Notes: generated by a model from the sequence alone, not told the origin. Numbered from the stretch's first letter, positions 1 to 9,094 are shown. The stretch: DNA of 44,382 nucleotides from Parashewanella hymeniacidonis (GCF_016900895.1 NZ_JAFEUN010000026.1:1-44382), one strand, 5' to 3'. Made by a program: numbers and translations.

Positions 1-96
1 CGTGGTTTATCTGCGCTCGAAGTTATCTCTGAAATTGTTACGGCTGTAACACAACGTAAACCTTATCCAGATGTGTTTAACCTCACCAGCGATTAG
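1..96 (+). CDS. 3' end of an unidentified gene (31 codons visible)
   Basis: The first reading frame is open from the window edge to a TAG at 94-96. The residues end in PYPDVFNLTSD. Only the C-terminus is present and I do not recognise the family. It converges on the HAD-like gene that ends at 119, and an inverted repeat overlaps its stop codon. The frame is the only open one reaching the left edge with a plausible protein composition, but with so little sequence this remains a guess. Confidence 0.5.
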   Translation, partial: RGLSALEVISEIVTAVTQRKPYPDVFNLTSD

Positions 97-114
97 TCAA
101 TACTACGCTGGTGA
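83..114. terminator. Hairpin between convergent genes
   Basis: A perfect 9-bp inverted repeat, TCACCAGCG (83-91) and CGCTGGTGA (106-114), has a 14-nt loop and spans the stop codon of the left-edge gene. It lies between two convergent genes, where a bidirectional terminator is expected. No U-tract follows on either strand, so intrinsic termination is not certain. Confidence 0.35.
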
Positions 115-118
115 ATGG

Positions 119-1615
119 TTACTCTAACTCTGCTATTGACGTATTATATGCCTTGAATGCTGCAACAAATTCTGGTTGTTCTTTTATGGCTTCTTCAGCG
201 TCTTGTACATTGGCATATTTTCCAGCTTTTACTTCTTGTAATGCAACGATATGAAGTTTCTCATTCACAGCACCTACAACAGGAACCACTTTAACTTTCA
301 TATCTCTTTCAATCATTGATGCTTCAAATTCTTCTCGATTCCTTTTCGTATCATCGGCTAAACACGCACCTGAATATATCCTTCCAGCTAACGCTTCACT
401 ATTAAGGAAACCATCGGCTCGCTCACCTTTGGTATCAAAAAAGTTATCGTTATTTTTCGTTAATACCGCATAAAACCATTCTTTTTTTATTTTGACTGCA
501 GTTAACTCCTGATCAGTAATGGCTTCCGTTGAATTGGTTAATACCACTACTTTACCTTTAGGATACCGAGCCATAAATTTATCGATACTTGTTTTTAACT
601 CCTCCGGGTTCTTCATTTTCACGAGTGAAAATTCTTTTTCTTCCATATCTTTCGTATAATGCTGGGTTACATCAGTTAAAAAGACTTCATCCATATCTAA
701 GAATAAAATGGGCTCTTCACCTAAGCCATAACTTTCAAAGTTATTAACAACTTCAGGAACACTCAATACTGGTCTTGAACTGAACCTAGATGTGTAACTC
801 TCATCAATTGACGATATCGTTTCCGATGGAGAAACGGATATTGGTAAGGCCGATTTAATAACGGGTGATCTGTTACTATCACCAGTAACCCCTTCTTCAT
901 CATAAGATCCCTCTTCATCAGTGCTTAAGGTATAACCTTGTCGTATTTGTTTTGCTAATTGGAATATGTTTAGCGGTAAGCTTCCTTCCTCTTCAGGAGC
1001 GGCAAAACTTGAAGTATTTGAGTCGTCTACAGACTCATACATCTCATTTAGCCCTTGAGCTTTCGGCTCCACCTCAGTGTTTGAAAGTTCATTATTTTGT
1101 TTCTGAATCGTGCTTGTGAAACGAAGAGTGGCATCATTTGATGTTGCGCTGCTTGAAGACGAATCTTGCACAGCTTCACCTTGTAAGACGGAACCAACAA
1201 CAATTGGAGTTTGGATACTTTGTAACACGTATTGAGCCGCAGTACTGGTTTCTCTTTGTTGAGCTGATGGATATAGTGAAAATTCTACAAAATTTGAAGC
1301 ACTATCAGCTTTTTCATAATAAGGGTTCGAGGTAAATTTGCTTAATATGGCCCCTATTTCATTTTTTTGCTCTGACTCTAATTTCAATGCTGCCACGTTT
1401 TGCCAAAATTCAGCAAAGGCTGTTGACGCCATTTGATCGTCTTTACTGATAAAAGTACTCGTTTGTTGTTCATCAATTTCTTTGTTTTTTTTGATGACCG
1501 TAACTTGAAGTTCTTTTCCATTTTCCAAAGTTATAAAAATCTGTTTTAACTCATCGATATCATGAAGTGTCCATTGACCTGATTCATTGGCAACCAAAGT
1601 TAATGTTAAAGACAT
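119..1615 (-). CDS. HAD-like domain protein with long acidic/Ser-rich N-terminal region; possible secreted effector
   Basis: 498 residues with no signal peptide or membrane segment. The last third (about 300-450) looks like a HAD-superfamily fold: motif I FLDMDEV with Asp307 and Asp309, motif II VVVLTNS with Thr360, and an acidic motif IV LADDTKRN with Asp421-Asp422. A Lys of motif III is probably among KIKKEW (375-380). The DxD and DD pairs are what a HAD phosphatase needs, so activity is plausible. Residues 140-300 are rich in Ser, Glu and Asp and look disordered. The layout (non-secreted, low-complexity N-terminal part, C-terminal enzyme) and the nearby ankyrin gene suggest an effector of a type III or IV system, which is inference. 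The gene stands alone between a convergent gene and a thioesterase on the same strand. Its start has only a weak ribosome-binding site. Confidence 0.7.
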   Translation of the reverse strand: MSLTLTLVANESGQWTLHDIDELKQIFITLENGKELQVTVIKKNKEIDEQQTSTFISKDDQMASTAFAEFWQNVAALKLESEQKNEIGAILSKFTSNPYYEKADSASNFVEFSLYPSAQQRETSTAAQYVLQSIQTPIVVGSVLQGEAVQDSSSSSATSNDATLRFTSTIQKQNNELSNTEVEPKAQGLNEMYESVDDSNTSSFAAPEEEGSLPLNIFQLAKQIRQGYTLSTDEEGSYDEEGVTGDSNRSPVIKSALPISVSPSETISSIDESYTSRFSSRPVLSVPEVVNNFESYGLGEEPILFLDMDEVFLTDVTQHYTKDMEEKEFSLVKMKNPEELKTSIDKFMARYPKGKVVVLTNSTEAITDQELTAVKIKKEWFYAVLTKNNDNFFDTKGERADGFLNSEALAGRIYSGACLADDTKRNREEFEASMIERDMKVKVVPVVGAVNEKLHIVALQEVKAGKYANVQDAEEAIKEQPEFVAAFKAYNTSIAELE

Positions 1616-1713
1616 AATTTAACCAGCAATAAGACATAAATACTTGAATCTTAGCACCAAAACATTTATTGAAGGTGAAGCCTAAATGATCTTTTATTCA
1701 TGTAATTAAGCAT

Positions 1714-2115
1714 CTACTCGTGATAATCATTCAGTCTTTCTTTAATCTCTTCAGATAACTTCATACTGCTTTCATTCTCATAGTCATAGTGCACCATGGT
1801 CGTCCTCCCTTCTGCTGTCAGCTTTCCATCTTGCATACAGCGTTGATACACCTCAAAACTAGCGCTGCCAATACGGCTAATATTAGTAATAATCGTCACA
1901 GATTTACCGTAAAAGGATGGTGCAGAAAACGTGACATTGAAGCCAGCAAGGATAAGATTCCAATCCGCCATCTTCATGCTAGGAACAAAAATCTCAAAAA
2001 TGGGGTCTCTTGCGGCTTCAAACCAAATTGGAATTACAGTGTTACTGATGTGCCCCATGCCATCGGTTTCACTAAAGCGAGGTGACAAGGTCATTTCAAA
2101 CGTTTGTTTTAACAT
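1714..2115 (-). CDS. Acyl-CoA thioesterase, 4HBT/YbgC-like hotdog fold
   Basis: 133 residues, the usual length for single-hotdog 4-hydroxybenzoyl-CoA thioesterase relatives. The N-terminal signature ETDGMGHISN contains Asp18, Gly21-His22 and Asn25, followed by the helix with Glu33 (WFEAARDP). This matches the active-site region of the YbgC/FadM-type family, which hydrolyses acyl-CoA thioesters in the cytoplasm. The C-terminal strands (VTIITNISRIGSASFEVYQR) fit the hotdog sheet. The substrate cannot be told from the sequence. It is 98 bp upstream, in transcription order, of the HAD-like gene and may share its transcript. The 229-bp AT-rich region on its other side separates it from the divergent ankyrin gene and probably holds both promoters. 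Confidence 0.85.
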   Translation of the reverse strand: MLKQTFEMTLSPRFSETDGMGHISNTVIPIWFEAARDPIFEIFVPSMKMADWNLILAGFNVTFSAPSFYGKSVTIITNISRIGSASFEVYQRCMQDGKLTAEGRTTMVHYDYENESSMKLSEEIKERLNDYHE

Positions 2116-2344
2116 AGTATGTTCATTTAATTAATTTTTATTAACAGTGCTTAGCTGCAAAAAATAAAAAATATATTATTTTTCAGATTATTACAACGAT
2201 CGAACTCTTTTGTATCTAAATCATTAATTAGACTTAATTTAGTATTTTATGATTCTAGTCTTACCTTATTCCTTGACTTGATTAAATAGTATGAGCTTTC
2301 TGTCTCTGTAACAGCACAGAATCTAAATAATTAAGGAGTTTGTA

Positions 2345-3979
2345 ATGGCGTCATCAGCAGCCACATTCACTGTGCCAACTGAAATGACCTCTTTCAATTG
2401 TTCATCCAGTTCTCCTTCATATTCAAATGATAAAAAGATGAAAATAGGCTCAGGAAAAGAGTTTGTGGTTATGGAACTGAAAGATCTGACTACTCCTACC
2501 ACCTCAGAGACTCATCAAGCTACAGTAAGTTTTTCTAAAACCCAGCCTCAAACCCCTTATGCTACTACTTGCATGACATCTCAATTAGAACTGGAGCGCT
2601 CAGTATCTTCTCACAGCCCTTTACCTTCAAGTCGAGATACTGAAAAACAAGAACAATCAAACCCTCTAGCCGAAGCTTGCAAGAATGGAAATATTGACTT
2701 AATCAAACTTGCAGCTCAATCAACAAATAGTGTTAACCATAGAGACGCTTCAGGTAATACCCCTATGGATTATGCAATCATATCTGCGATTGACAATAAC
2801 AACACTGAAATATTAGAAGCGTTACTAAAAGTATCTCCAACATGTATTGAGTGTCTGTCTTATCAACATTGTGGACAACTCGTAGAAACTAACAACGTTG
2901 CTGCGATTGAACTACTCGCAACACATAAAGCTAACTTTAATCCTCCAGAGGGGTTTACCGGACAGACACTCGTTCACTTATCAATGCTTAAGCCAGACAC
3001 GAGGATGCTAGAAGCATTAATTGACAGTCGAACCTGAAATGTCGATTATCCAGATGAGTCTGGCTTATCACCACTTCATTATGCAGCTGATAAGTCGATT
3101 CAACACGTAAAATTACTTATTCAAGCTGGTGCGAATCCCTACATTAAGAGTGAAAAAGCGCAGTGCTCACCGCTTCATTGTGCGGCAAAGAACTCTGACT
3201 CAATGTTTCTAGAAACCATGCTGAAATGCAGAACCCAGCACAGTTCACCATTAGATTCAGCTTGGCAAACGCCGCTTATGTACGCTTGCCAAAACCACTT
3301 AGGAAAAAATATTGAATTATTGTTAGAAGCTTGCCCAAATGATACACGCTTATCTGATCGCTGTGGCAAAAATGCACTTCAACTTTTAACAGGCGTCGCT
3401 AGCACCGATAGTAACCCAACAGAATATAGTTTATTAGCTACTTTTGCTAAAGACGAGCATGGTAGACAGTTGTTTAGAAATAAAACGAGAGATGGAAATA
3501 CCCTCTTCTCCCTCGCTTTAAAAAATGAACATTTTCAGTTAGCACGTGACATGGTAAAACTTTCACAAGGTATTGGAGATACAACGGCCTTAGATTTAGG
3601 CTGGAGTGATCGACTGGCCTCTAATAATCAAATTATGTGCCGGCTAATAAGAATGAGGGATAATGACTTAATAAACGGCTGTTACGACCATATACTCTTT
3701 GCTAAGGAAGCGCGAGGAGGATATGGCAGCTCACCTATGGAATATGCTATTGCTGTAGGAAACTTTAAACTTGCGGCACATATCGCTGGAGATATAGATT
3801 TACCAATAACTTATAGCTGTTTTTTAAAATATGAGCGCCTTTACCAAGGCTCTACTAATCCTCCATCTCCTTCTCAGCTTTTAAACAGATTATGTGTAGA
3901 TTTCCCGATGCAGGAGTGGCAGCATACAAGAATGGTAACCACTCTAAAAAACAGCCAAAAACTTTATGGCACGTTGTAA
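2345..3979 (+). pseudogene. Ankyrin-repeat protein gene split by an in-frame TGA
   Basis: One reading frame of 545 codons starts at 2345 after a strong ribosome-binding site (AAGGAG, 2333-2338). It is interrupted once, by TGA at 3035-3037, and then runs to 3979 in the same frame. Both halves contain ankyrin motifs: GNTPMDYAI and GQTLVHLSML before the stop, SGLSPLHYAADK and CSPLHCAAKN after it. The stop falls inside a repeat, just before NVDYPDESG, where ankyrin proteins normally have the loop between units. No base is gained or lost, so this is a point nonsense change rather than a frameshift. The first ~95 residues are Ser/Thr-rich without a classical signal peptide, as in many type III effectors (inference). 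If the stop is real, a 230-residue truncated protein is made. A sequencing error or readthrough are alternatives; the following base is A, which is not an especially leaky context. Confidence 0.75.
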
Positions 3980-4013
3980 ACGCAAACACGGCATAATTAA
4001 TCGTCATTATAAT

Positions 4014-4049
4014 GAGTGAGATGCCATTATAAAAATAAACGTCTCACTC
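4014..4049. terminator. Hairpin after the ankyrin gene
   Basis: An 8-bp perfect inverted repeat, GAGTGAGA (4014-4021) and TCTCACTC (4042-4049), with a 20-nt loop, lies in the 85-bp gap between convergent genes. It lacks a clear U-tract, so a terminator role is only suggested by position. Confidence 0.3.
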
Positions 4050-4064
4050 CAATACCTAGAAATA

Positions 4065-5861
4065 TTAGCGCTCATACATCATGCGAATTTCATCCGCATA
4101 TTTGTTATATATGACTTTGCGACGTAATTTTAGAGTGGGTGTGATTAGCCCTGCTTCCATTGAAAACTCATCGGGTAACAGAGTGAACTTCTTGATTTGC
4201 TCGAAGCTAGCCAATTCAATTTGTAATTCGACTAAACGTTCTTCAAAATGGTGAATCACTTGGTTATGACGAAGTAGCTCCATCGTATTGCTGTATTTCA
4301 ATCCTTGCTCTTTCGCCCACTCTTCGAGTGTTTCAAATGCTGGGACAATCAGTGCTGTGACATAATTTTTCGCTTCAGCTATCACGGCCACTTGCTCGAT
4401 AAATGGACTACAACCCACCTTCCCTTCGACTCGTTGTGGTGCAATGTATTTACCGTTGGACGTTTTCATTAATTCTTTGATTCGGTCAGTGATAAATAGA
4501 TTGCCTTCCTCATCAAACTCACCAGCATCACCCGTTTTAAACCAACCTTCATCATCAAAAACATTGCCATTTTCTTCAGGTCGCTTGTAGTAGCCTCGCA
4601 TCACACTGCCACCACGGACGAGAATTTCACTGTTCTCACCAATCTTAACTTCTGTTTCAGATAATGGTTGGCCATTTGAACCAGGCATACGTGAATCAAC
4701 GGTGTTACACGTTATAGTAGCAGTGGTTTCTGTCATGCCGTAACCGCACAGCAATGGAACATTCACAGCTTGAAAGAAGCGCTCTACATTAGCATCTAGT
4801 GCTGCACCGCCACAGGGCATAAAGACTAAATTGCCACCAAGAGCTGTTGTCAGCTTTTCAAAGACGAGTTTGTTCGCAATTTGCCATTTTAACGATAACC
4901 AAGGGTGCCCCTTTTGTCGCCCTTGGTTCGCTTCAAACTGTTGATAACCAACAGCAACCGCCCAGTTGAAAATGCGTTTTTTATTGCGAGAAGACTTAAT
5001 CACTTTATCTTGAATGGCACTATAGACTTTCTCTAAAAATCGAGGAACCACGCAAAGAGTGTGCGGTTTGATATCAGCAATGGCCTCTTTTGCTTTGTGC
5101 GTATCGGTAAGATACACATTTCGCATGCCACGATATAATGCGTAAAAAGACCATGCACGTTCAAAGATATGGCTTAGAGGTAAAAAAGCTAATGAGGTAT
5201 CACCTGCACGGACATTAAATTTTTTGTCGTGTTGTGAGATTGTCGAAGCAACATTTCTGTAATCTAACATTACACCTTTAGGTTCACCGGTTGTCCCTGA
5301 GGTATAAATCAGCGTGAGTAAATCATCAAGGTTACTGCTTTGCAAGCGGGCTTTGAGTTCACCATTTTGGTTCACATCGGTAGCCGACTGACACAAAGCA
5401 TCGAAATGGCAATCTTGCTCTGATTCCAATACTGCCTCAGTATCAAAAACCACGGTGCGCTGTAATGTAGGGCATAAAGCTTTGAGTTCGAGCGCCATTT
5501 GATAGCTTAGTGCATCTTCAACAAATAACACACTGGCTTCGGCATCATTAATAATAAAAGCGGCTTGTTGAACGGTACTTGTCGGATAAAGAGGAACAAC
5601 GACACCACGGGCTTTTAATATCCCTACATCTGCACAGGTCCATTGCGGGCAATTTCTCGACATAATGGCACATCTGTCTTGCGTTTGAATACCGTGTTCA
5701 ATCAGCCAACTGGCAATTTGATTGGTGACATCTTCAAATCGTTGCCAAGTAACGGTCTTCCAATTGACAACGCAATCGTAGCCTTCAAGGGCGATTTCAC
5801 TGCTTCGTGTTCGAGATTGCTTACGAAGTAAAGAAATTAAATGGTACTGCTCTAGTGACAT
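4065..5861 (-). CDS. AMP-forming long-chain acyl-CoA synthetase
   Basis: 598 residues, the typical size of COG1022 acyl-CoA synthetases, which activate fatty acids with ATP and CoA through an acyl-AMP intermediate. The P-loop-like motif LIYTSGTTGEPKGVML sits at about 184-199, the A5-type motif GYGMTETTA in the middle, and the A7/A8 region GWFKTGDAGEF followed by ITDRIKEL with a downstream Lys. LSHIFERAWSF is characteristic of the long-chain group (FadD15/FAA type) rather than classic E. coli FadD. The protein is probably cytoplasmic or peripheral at the inner membrane. It is transcribed away from the ankyrin gene and lies 69 bp downstream of the ABC permease on the same strand, so cotranscription is possible but nothing shows a functional link. 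Confidence 0.92.
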   Translation of the reverse strand: MSLEQYHLISLLRKQSRTRSSEIALEGYDCVVNWKTVTWQRFEDVTNQIASWLIEHGIQTQDRCAIMSRNCPQWTCADVGILKARGVVVPLYPTSTVQQAAFIINDAEASVLFVEDALSYQMALELKALCPTLQRTVVFDTEAVLESEQDCHFDALCQSATDVNQNGELKARLQSSNLDDLLTLIYTSGTTGEPKGVMLDYRNVASTISQHDKKFNVRAGDTSLAFLPLSHIFERAWSFYALYRGMRNVYLTDTHKAKEAIADIKPHTLCVVPRFLEKVYSAIQDKVIKSSRNKKRIFNWAVAVGYQQFEANQGRQKGHPWLSLKWQIANKLVFEKLTTALGGNLVFMPCGGAALDANVERFFQAVNVPLLCGYGMTETTATITCNTVDSRMPGSNGQPLSETEVKIGENSEILVRGGSVMRGYYKRPEENGNVFDDEGWFKTGDAGEFDEEGNLFITDRIKELMKTSNGKYIAPQRVEGKVGCSPFIEQVAVIAEAKNYVTALIVPAFETLEEWAKEQGLKYSNTMELLRHNQVIHHFEERLVELQIELASFEQIKKFTLLPDEFSMEAGLITPTLKLRRKVIYNKYADEIRMMYER

Positions 5862-5930
5862 ATTTTTAGCTTACAAGTGTTCCGCTTTTTTTATATTGTA
5901 CCGCAGCGTGGCAAAAACACCCAAGAGCTT

Positions 5931-7187
5931 TTACTCTAATCGTTCGTTCCACATTTTTTTTGCAGATATTCTAAATATCATTTCTGCTACTAGAATAAAA
6001 ACCAAGTTTACCATGAGTGGAAGCATCGTTGCGGGTTCATCGGTAATCTGTTCTTGCCCTATCACAATCCAAATGCCCGTCATCATTACTGGCAACATGG
6101 CCAAGGTGAATTGCCACATTCTCGTTGCAAGTCCTGATAGCCCCATCATTAACATGGTTGCAGCGTAGCAAGCCATCAATATATGCAAGCCATTGTTTAG
6201 GCTAATATCATTTCGAGTAAAACTGCTGACAAGCGCCAAAATAAAAATATAACCACTAATAATGTAGGCCACTCTGCGTTGCGCAGAAGCAAATCGTTTT
6301 CGTAAATCACTTATGCCATTATGAATCGGTAATGTAATGAGTAACTCAAATGCCTGTGGTCTTTGTAATCTCCCCCAGTGAATCATCGAACCTATAATGA
6401 CTGAAACCTGAAGCATCACAACAAATATTGGAAACTCCCAATTGAAATACAGACTTGAGCCCTCAGCAATCAAACACATCGTAGGAATAAGCACTAACAT
6501 GCTACTCAAGGTCGGGCCGATAAAATAATTAGCAGGAAAGATAAAGCGTTCAAAAGCGGTTAACCATTTAAATGAAAGCTTCGGTGTCATCATCCAACAA
6601 GAATGCAGACCACTACTGAATACATTGATGGCACTTGCTGTCCAATTTAAACGACGGTGGGTGATGAATACTGCCAATGTGGTGATAATCATCAAGGTGT
6701 AAATCAGCCAGTTTGGTATTAATTCTGCAACGGATTGTGAGGCTAGATTTAATAAGTAAAAAACAGCTGAAGCATGAAAAAAACTGGGGTTATATCGGCA
6801 GATGACTAAAAACACATTACCAAAAATACCGGCTACTGACAGTACAGCTAACGCTTGCGAATTTAAGAAAATCCCGGCATAGCCAAAACCAAATACCATA
6901 ACCAAGATGTAGATGATAAGGGCTTGTAACTGAATATGCTTATCAAAACCGGGCAGTAATACTTGCCATTCAGTACTTCTTAATCTTATCACTTGCCATG
7001 TAATGGCAATGCACATGGAAACAATAGTGAGGCCATACATCAATGAAAATAGTACCCCATCCTTGTCGGAAAGCATTGGAAATACCATCGCCATAATTGC
7101 CATGATCATGCCAGTACATAAAAAATTAGCTGATCCGACATCAAATAACCAAGTTCTAGTCATTCCTTGAAATGGGTTGCGCTTCAT
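5931..7187 (-). CDS. ABC transporter membrane subunit (partner of the 7184-8041 ATPase)
   Basis: 418 residues with about ten or more hydrophobic segments and short polar loops, and no recognised catalytic motif. It overlaps the upstream ATPase gene by 4 bp (ATGA), which is strong evidence for translational coupling and a shared complex. With a YtrA-type GntR regulator first in the operon, the set resembles the YtrA/YtrB-like GntR-ABC cassettes of bacteria, whose permeases diverge widely. The substrate is unknown. I assign it as a permease from topology and operon position, not from sequence identity to a named family. Confidence 0.75.
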   Translation of the reverse strand: MKRNPFQGMTRTWLFDVGSANFLCTGMIMAIMAMVFPMLSDKDGVLFSLMYGLTIVSMCIAITWQVIRLRSTEWQVLLPGFDKHIQLQALIIYILVMVFGFGYAGIFLNSQALAVLSVAGIFGNVFLVICRYNPSFFHASAVFYLLNLASQSVAELIPNWLIYTLMIITTLAVFITHRRLNWTASAINVFSSGLHSCWMMTPKLSFKWLTAFERFIFPANYFIGPTLSSMLVLIPTMCLIAEGSSLYFNWEFPIFVVMLQVSVIIGSMIHWGRLQRPQAFELLITLPIHNGISDLRKRFASAQRRVAYIISGYIFILALVSSFTRNDISLNNGLHILMACYAATMLMMGLSGLATRMWQFTLAMLPVMMTGIWIVIGQEQITDEPATMLPLMVNLVFILVAEMIFRISAKKMWNERLE

Positions 7188-8041
7188 TGATGCAACTCCA
7201 CAAATAAGTTTTCAAGGTTTAGCGATGACTCCGACAATACTCCCTGAACAATTAGATCTTTCCCTGATTTTTTTACCACCAGCTGATTCGCTTTTTTCGC
7301 CAGCACACAAATATGTTCTGGGATAATGAAGTCAGGTTCGACCTTCCAAACCTTAATGTGCTCGCGTAGGTTATCCATCTCATCAAACAACACTAACTGG
7401 CCTTCTTTTATCAAGGCTACATGGCTTGCGACCCGCTCTAAATCTGAAGTAATGTGCGACGAAAAGAGCACTGCACTCCCAGACTCTAGTGCTAATTCAA
7501 AAATATCACCCATAAACTGTCTACGGGCGATAGGGTCTAAGCTTGCAACCGGTTCATCCAACACTAACAGTTTTGGTCGATAGGCCATCGCCATGATGAG
7601 TGAGAGTGATTGCCTTTGACCTACAGAAAGCTTTTGTACTGACTGTTTTTCATCGAGCTGAAAACGATCTAACCAATATTGCTCAAGTTCTTTATCCCAA
7701 TTTGGGTAAAAACTTGAATGTAAATCTAATGCATTCCTTACCGTAAATCCTTCATAACCGAATTGCTGCTGCGGAACATACCCAATACTTAACTTTGTGT
7801 CTGCTGATAGCTGAGTTGCAGGTTCACCTAATACACTAATAGTGCCATTAGTAGGCGCCATGATACCGAGAGCGCAACGTATTAAGGTTGATTTTCCCGC
7901 ACCATTTTTACCTAATAAACCCACCACCATCCCTGGGTACAATTGAAGCGATAATTTATCAAGCGCAAGCACAGAGCCTGTGCCTTGCTTAAAGTATTTA
8001 ACTACGTTATCAAAAGATAAAATCGCTTGTTCTTGTTCCAT
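7184..8041 (-). CDS. ABC transporter ATP-binding protein (CcmA/YtrB-like)
   Basis: 285 residues. Walker A GLLGKNGAGKST is at 41-52, the signature motif LSVGQRQ at 138-144, Walker B LLVLDEP at 158-164, and the switch His in LFSSHITSDLER. The signature has the SVGQ form rather than SGGQ, which is common in the CcmA/DrrA/YtrB group. It binds and hydrolyses ATP to drive the downstream membrane protein, which it overlaps by 4 bp. The regulator gene ends 6 bp upstream, making a compact three-gene operon. The C-terminal ~70 residues are a family-specific extension. Confidence 0.92.
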   Translation of the reverse strand: MEQEQAILSFDNVVKYFKQGTGSVLALDKLSLQLYPGMVVGLLGKNGAGKSTLIRCALGIMAPTNGTISVLGEPATQLSADTKLSIGYVPQQQFGYEGFTVRNALDLHSSFYPNWDKELEQYWLDRFQLDEKQSVQKLSVGQRQSLSLIMAMAYRPKLLVLDEPVASLDPIARRQFMGDIFELALESGSAVLFSSHITSDLERVASHVALIKEGQLVLFDEMDNLREHIKVWKVEPDFIIPEHICVLAKKANQLVVKKSGKDLIVQGVLSESSLNLENLFVELHQ

Positions 8042-8047
8042 CGTTCA

Positions 8048-8422
8048 TTATCCCTGCCATTTGTCTTTTAAGGCTTGTTGTAAGTCTTCTAGCGGTACGC
8101 CAAGTTGCTTTGCTTGCTCTACTAATTCTGTAATTGTTCTTTGCAACAATTCAATCCCTGAATGAGAGTGATTAGGCTGAGTTGCAGCAACACGAGTCGG
8201 TTGGCCACGTTGCCGAACAATCCAACCTTGTTCGACTAATTGTTGTATCGCACGCGACACCGTCATCGGGTTTACCGATAATAATTCTGCTATTTGTCTC
8301 ACGGAAGGAAGGACTTGAGCGGGTTGTAACTGACCGCCCACAATTAAACGCACGATTTGCTCGTGTAATTGACGGTAGATTGGTTCCCCACTGCTGGGGT
8401 TGACATGAATGAGTTCTAGCAT
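8048..8422 (-). CDS. GntR-family transcriptional regulator, YtrA subfamily
   Basis: 124 residues: a winged helix-turn-helix (PIYRQLHEQIVRLIVGG, then LPSVRQIAELLSVNPMTVSR) and only a short ~45-residue C-terminal tail. The small effector region is diagnostic of the YtrA subfamily, whose genes typically head ABC transporter operons and repress them. Here it is first in an operon with an ATPase and a membrane protein. Nested palindromes at 8436-8475, just upstream of the start, are the natural candidate operator for autoregulation. A role in sensing cell-envelope stress or antibiotics is known for some relatives but is not shown here. Confidence 0.9.
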   Translation of the reverse strand: MLELIHVNPSSGEPIYRQLHEQIVRLIVGGQLQPAQVLPSVRQIAELLSVNPMTVSRAIQQLVEQGWIVRQRGQPTRVAATQPNHSHSGIELLQRTITELVEQAKQLGVPLEDLQQALKDKWQG

Positions 8423-8435
8423 TAGCCTATTGCTA

Positions 8436-8475
8436 CTGTATTAACCAATTAATACACTGATACACCAATACAGTG
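8436..8475. promoter_or_regulatory. Nested palindromes, candidate operator of the GntR/YtrA-like regulator
   Basis: TGTATTAA (8437-8444) and TTAATACA (8449-8456) form a perfect 8-bp inverted repeat with a 4-bp spacer. A second, overlapping pair is ACTGTATT (8436-8443) and AATACAGT (8468-8475). The sites lie 14-53 bp upstream of the regulator's start codon and between it and the divergent gene at 8542. Symmetric AT-rich sites of this kind fit dimeric GntR binding, so both directions could be controlled. Regulator identity is inferred from position. Confidence 0.6.
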
Positions 8476-8541
8476 AGAATAGCATAGCTAATTCAGAAAT
8501 CGTAGCGGGATTGGAAATTTAGTAAATAAAAGGATATTGAA

Positions 8542-8826
8542 ATGGAATTTTTAAATGAGATCTTTACCAGCGAAAACTATGGCTTAATTGCTGCTGTAGC
8601 TGTAGTAACTATTTTTTTATGGTTTCTGCCTGCATTACTCGCACTCTTTTTTAACCGTAAGCACTTCAAACTCATATTAATTGCTTGTATACCTGCAGGT
8701 CTGTCAGTCATCGCATGGAGCGCACTCATGCTGTGGGCTACGACAGGAAAAGTTGCCAGTAAATATACCTCTATACCCATGATACCTGAAGATGCTCGAT
8801 TTCAGCGAGAATGCACAACTTGTTAA
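8542..8826 (+). CDS. Small membrane protein resembling superinfection-immunity proteins; C-terminus replaced by a MITE
   Basis: 94 residues with two hydrophobic segments (about 14-36 and 43-67). The pattern WFLPALLALFF, a basic loop, then GLSVIAWSALMLWA resembles the phage superinfection-immunity/Imm family of tiny inner-membrane proteins (two helices with a W-containing second helix). The assignment is tentative. The last ~17 codons lie inside the MITE that starts at 8774. Removing the element and one TA gives a different tail (continuing KFKTPTIKASR then stop). The membrane part is intact, so the protein may still work. A ribosome-binding site AAGGAT precedes the start. It is divergent from the GntR operon and upstream of the hydrolase/ABC operon, with which it may once have been cotranscribed. 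Confidence 0.6.
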   Translation: MEFLNEIFTSENYGLIAAVAVVTIFLWFLPALLALFFNRKHFKLILIACIPAGLSVIAWSALMLWATTGKVASKYTSIPMIPEDARFQRECTTC

Positions 8827-9036
8827 TCAAGGCGACAGTGTGCGGCAATAGTGAGCTATTGTTAGCACTGGCAACGAAGAGTAATAAGCTGTGCAACTCG
8901 CACTGCGTGGACTTCTCAGCGCCAATTCTTCTTTGTTACATTAGCTCGAAAGAATCCCGATATTCCTTCGCTAATGCGCCTCAAAGAATTGGCGCTGAAA
9001 AAGTCCTGAAACATGCATCTTCAAGTATCATGGGTA
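8774..9036 (+). mobile_element. MITE copy 1 (263 bp, TA target duplication)
   Basis: The element starts TACCCATGATACCTGAAGAT and ends with its near-perfect inverse, giving 22-bp terminal inverted repeats with one mismatch. It is flanked by TA on both sides (8772-8773 and 9037-9038). A second inverted repeat built on AGCGCCAATTCTT and AAGAATTGGCGCT lies inside, so the RNA or single strand would fold extensively. Two more copies occur at 12712 and 40913. TA duplication and lack of a transposase fit a non-autonomous element mobilised by an IS630/Tc1-mariner-type transposase (family inference). It lies 58 bp upstream of the hydrolase start and could affect its expression. Confidence 0.9.
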
Positions 9037-9094
9037 TAAATTTAAAACACCAACAATTAAAGCTTCACGATAAACCGATAAAAAGGGAATCAAC

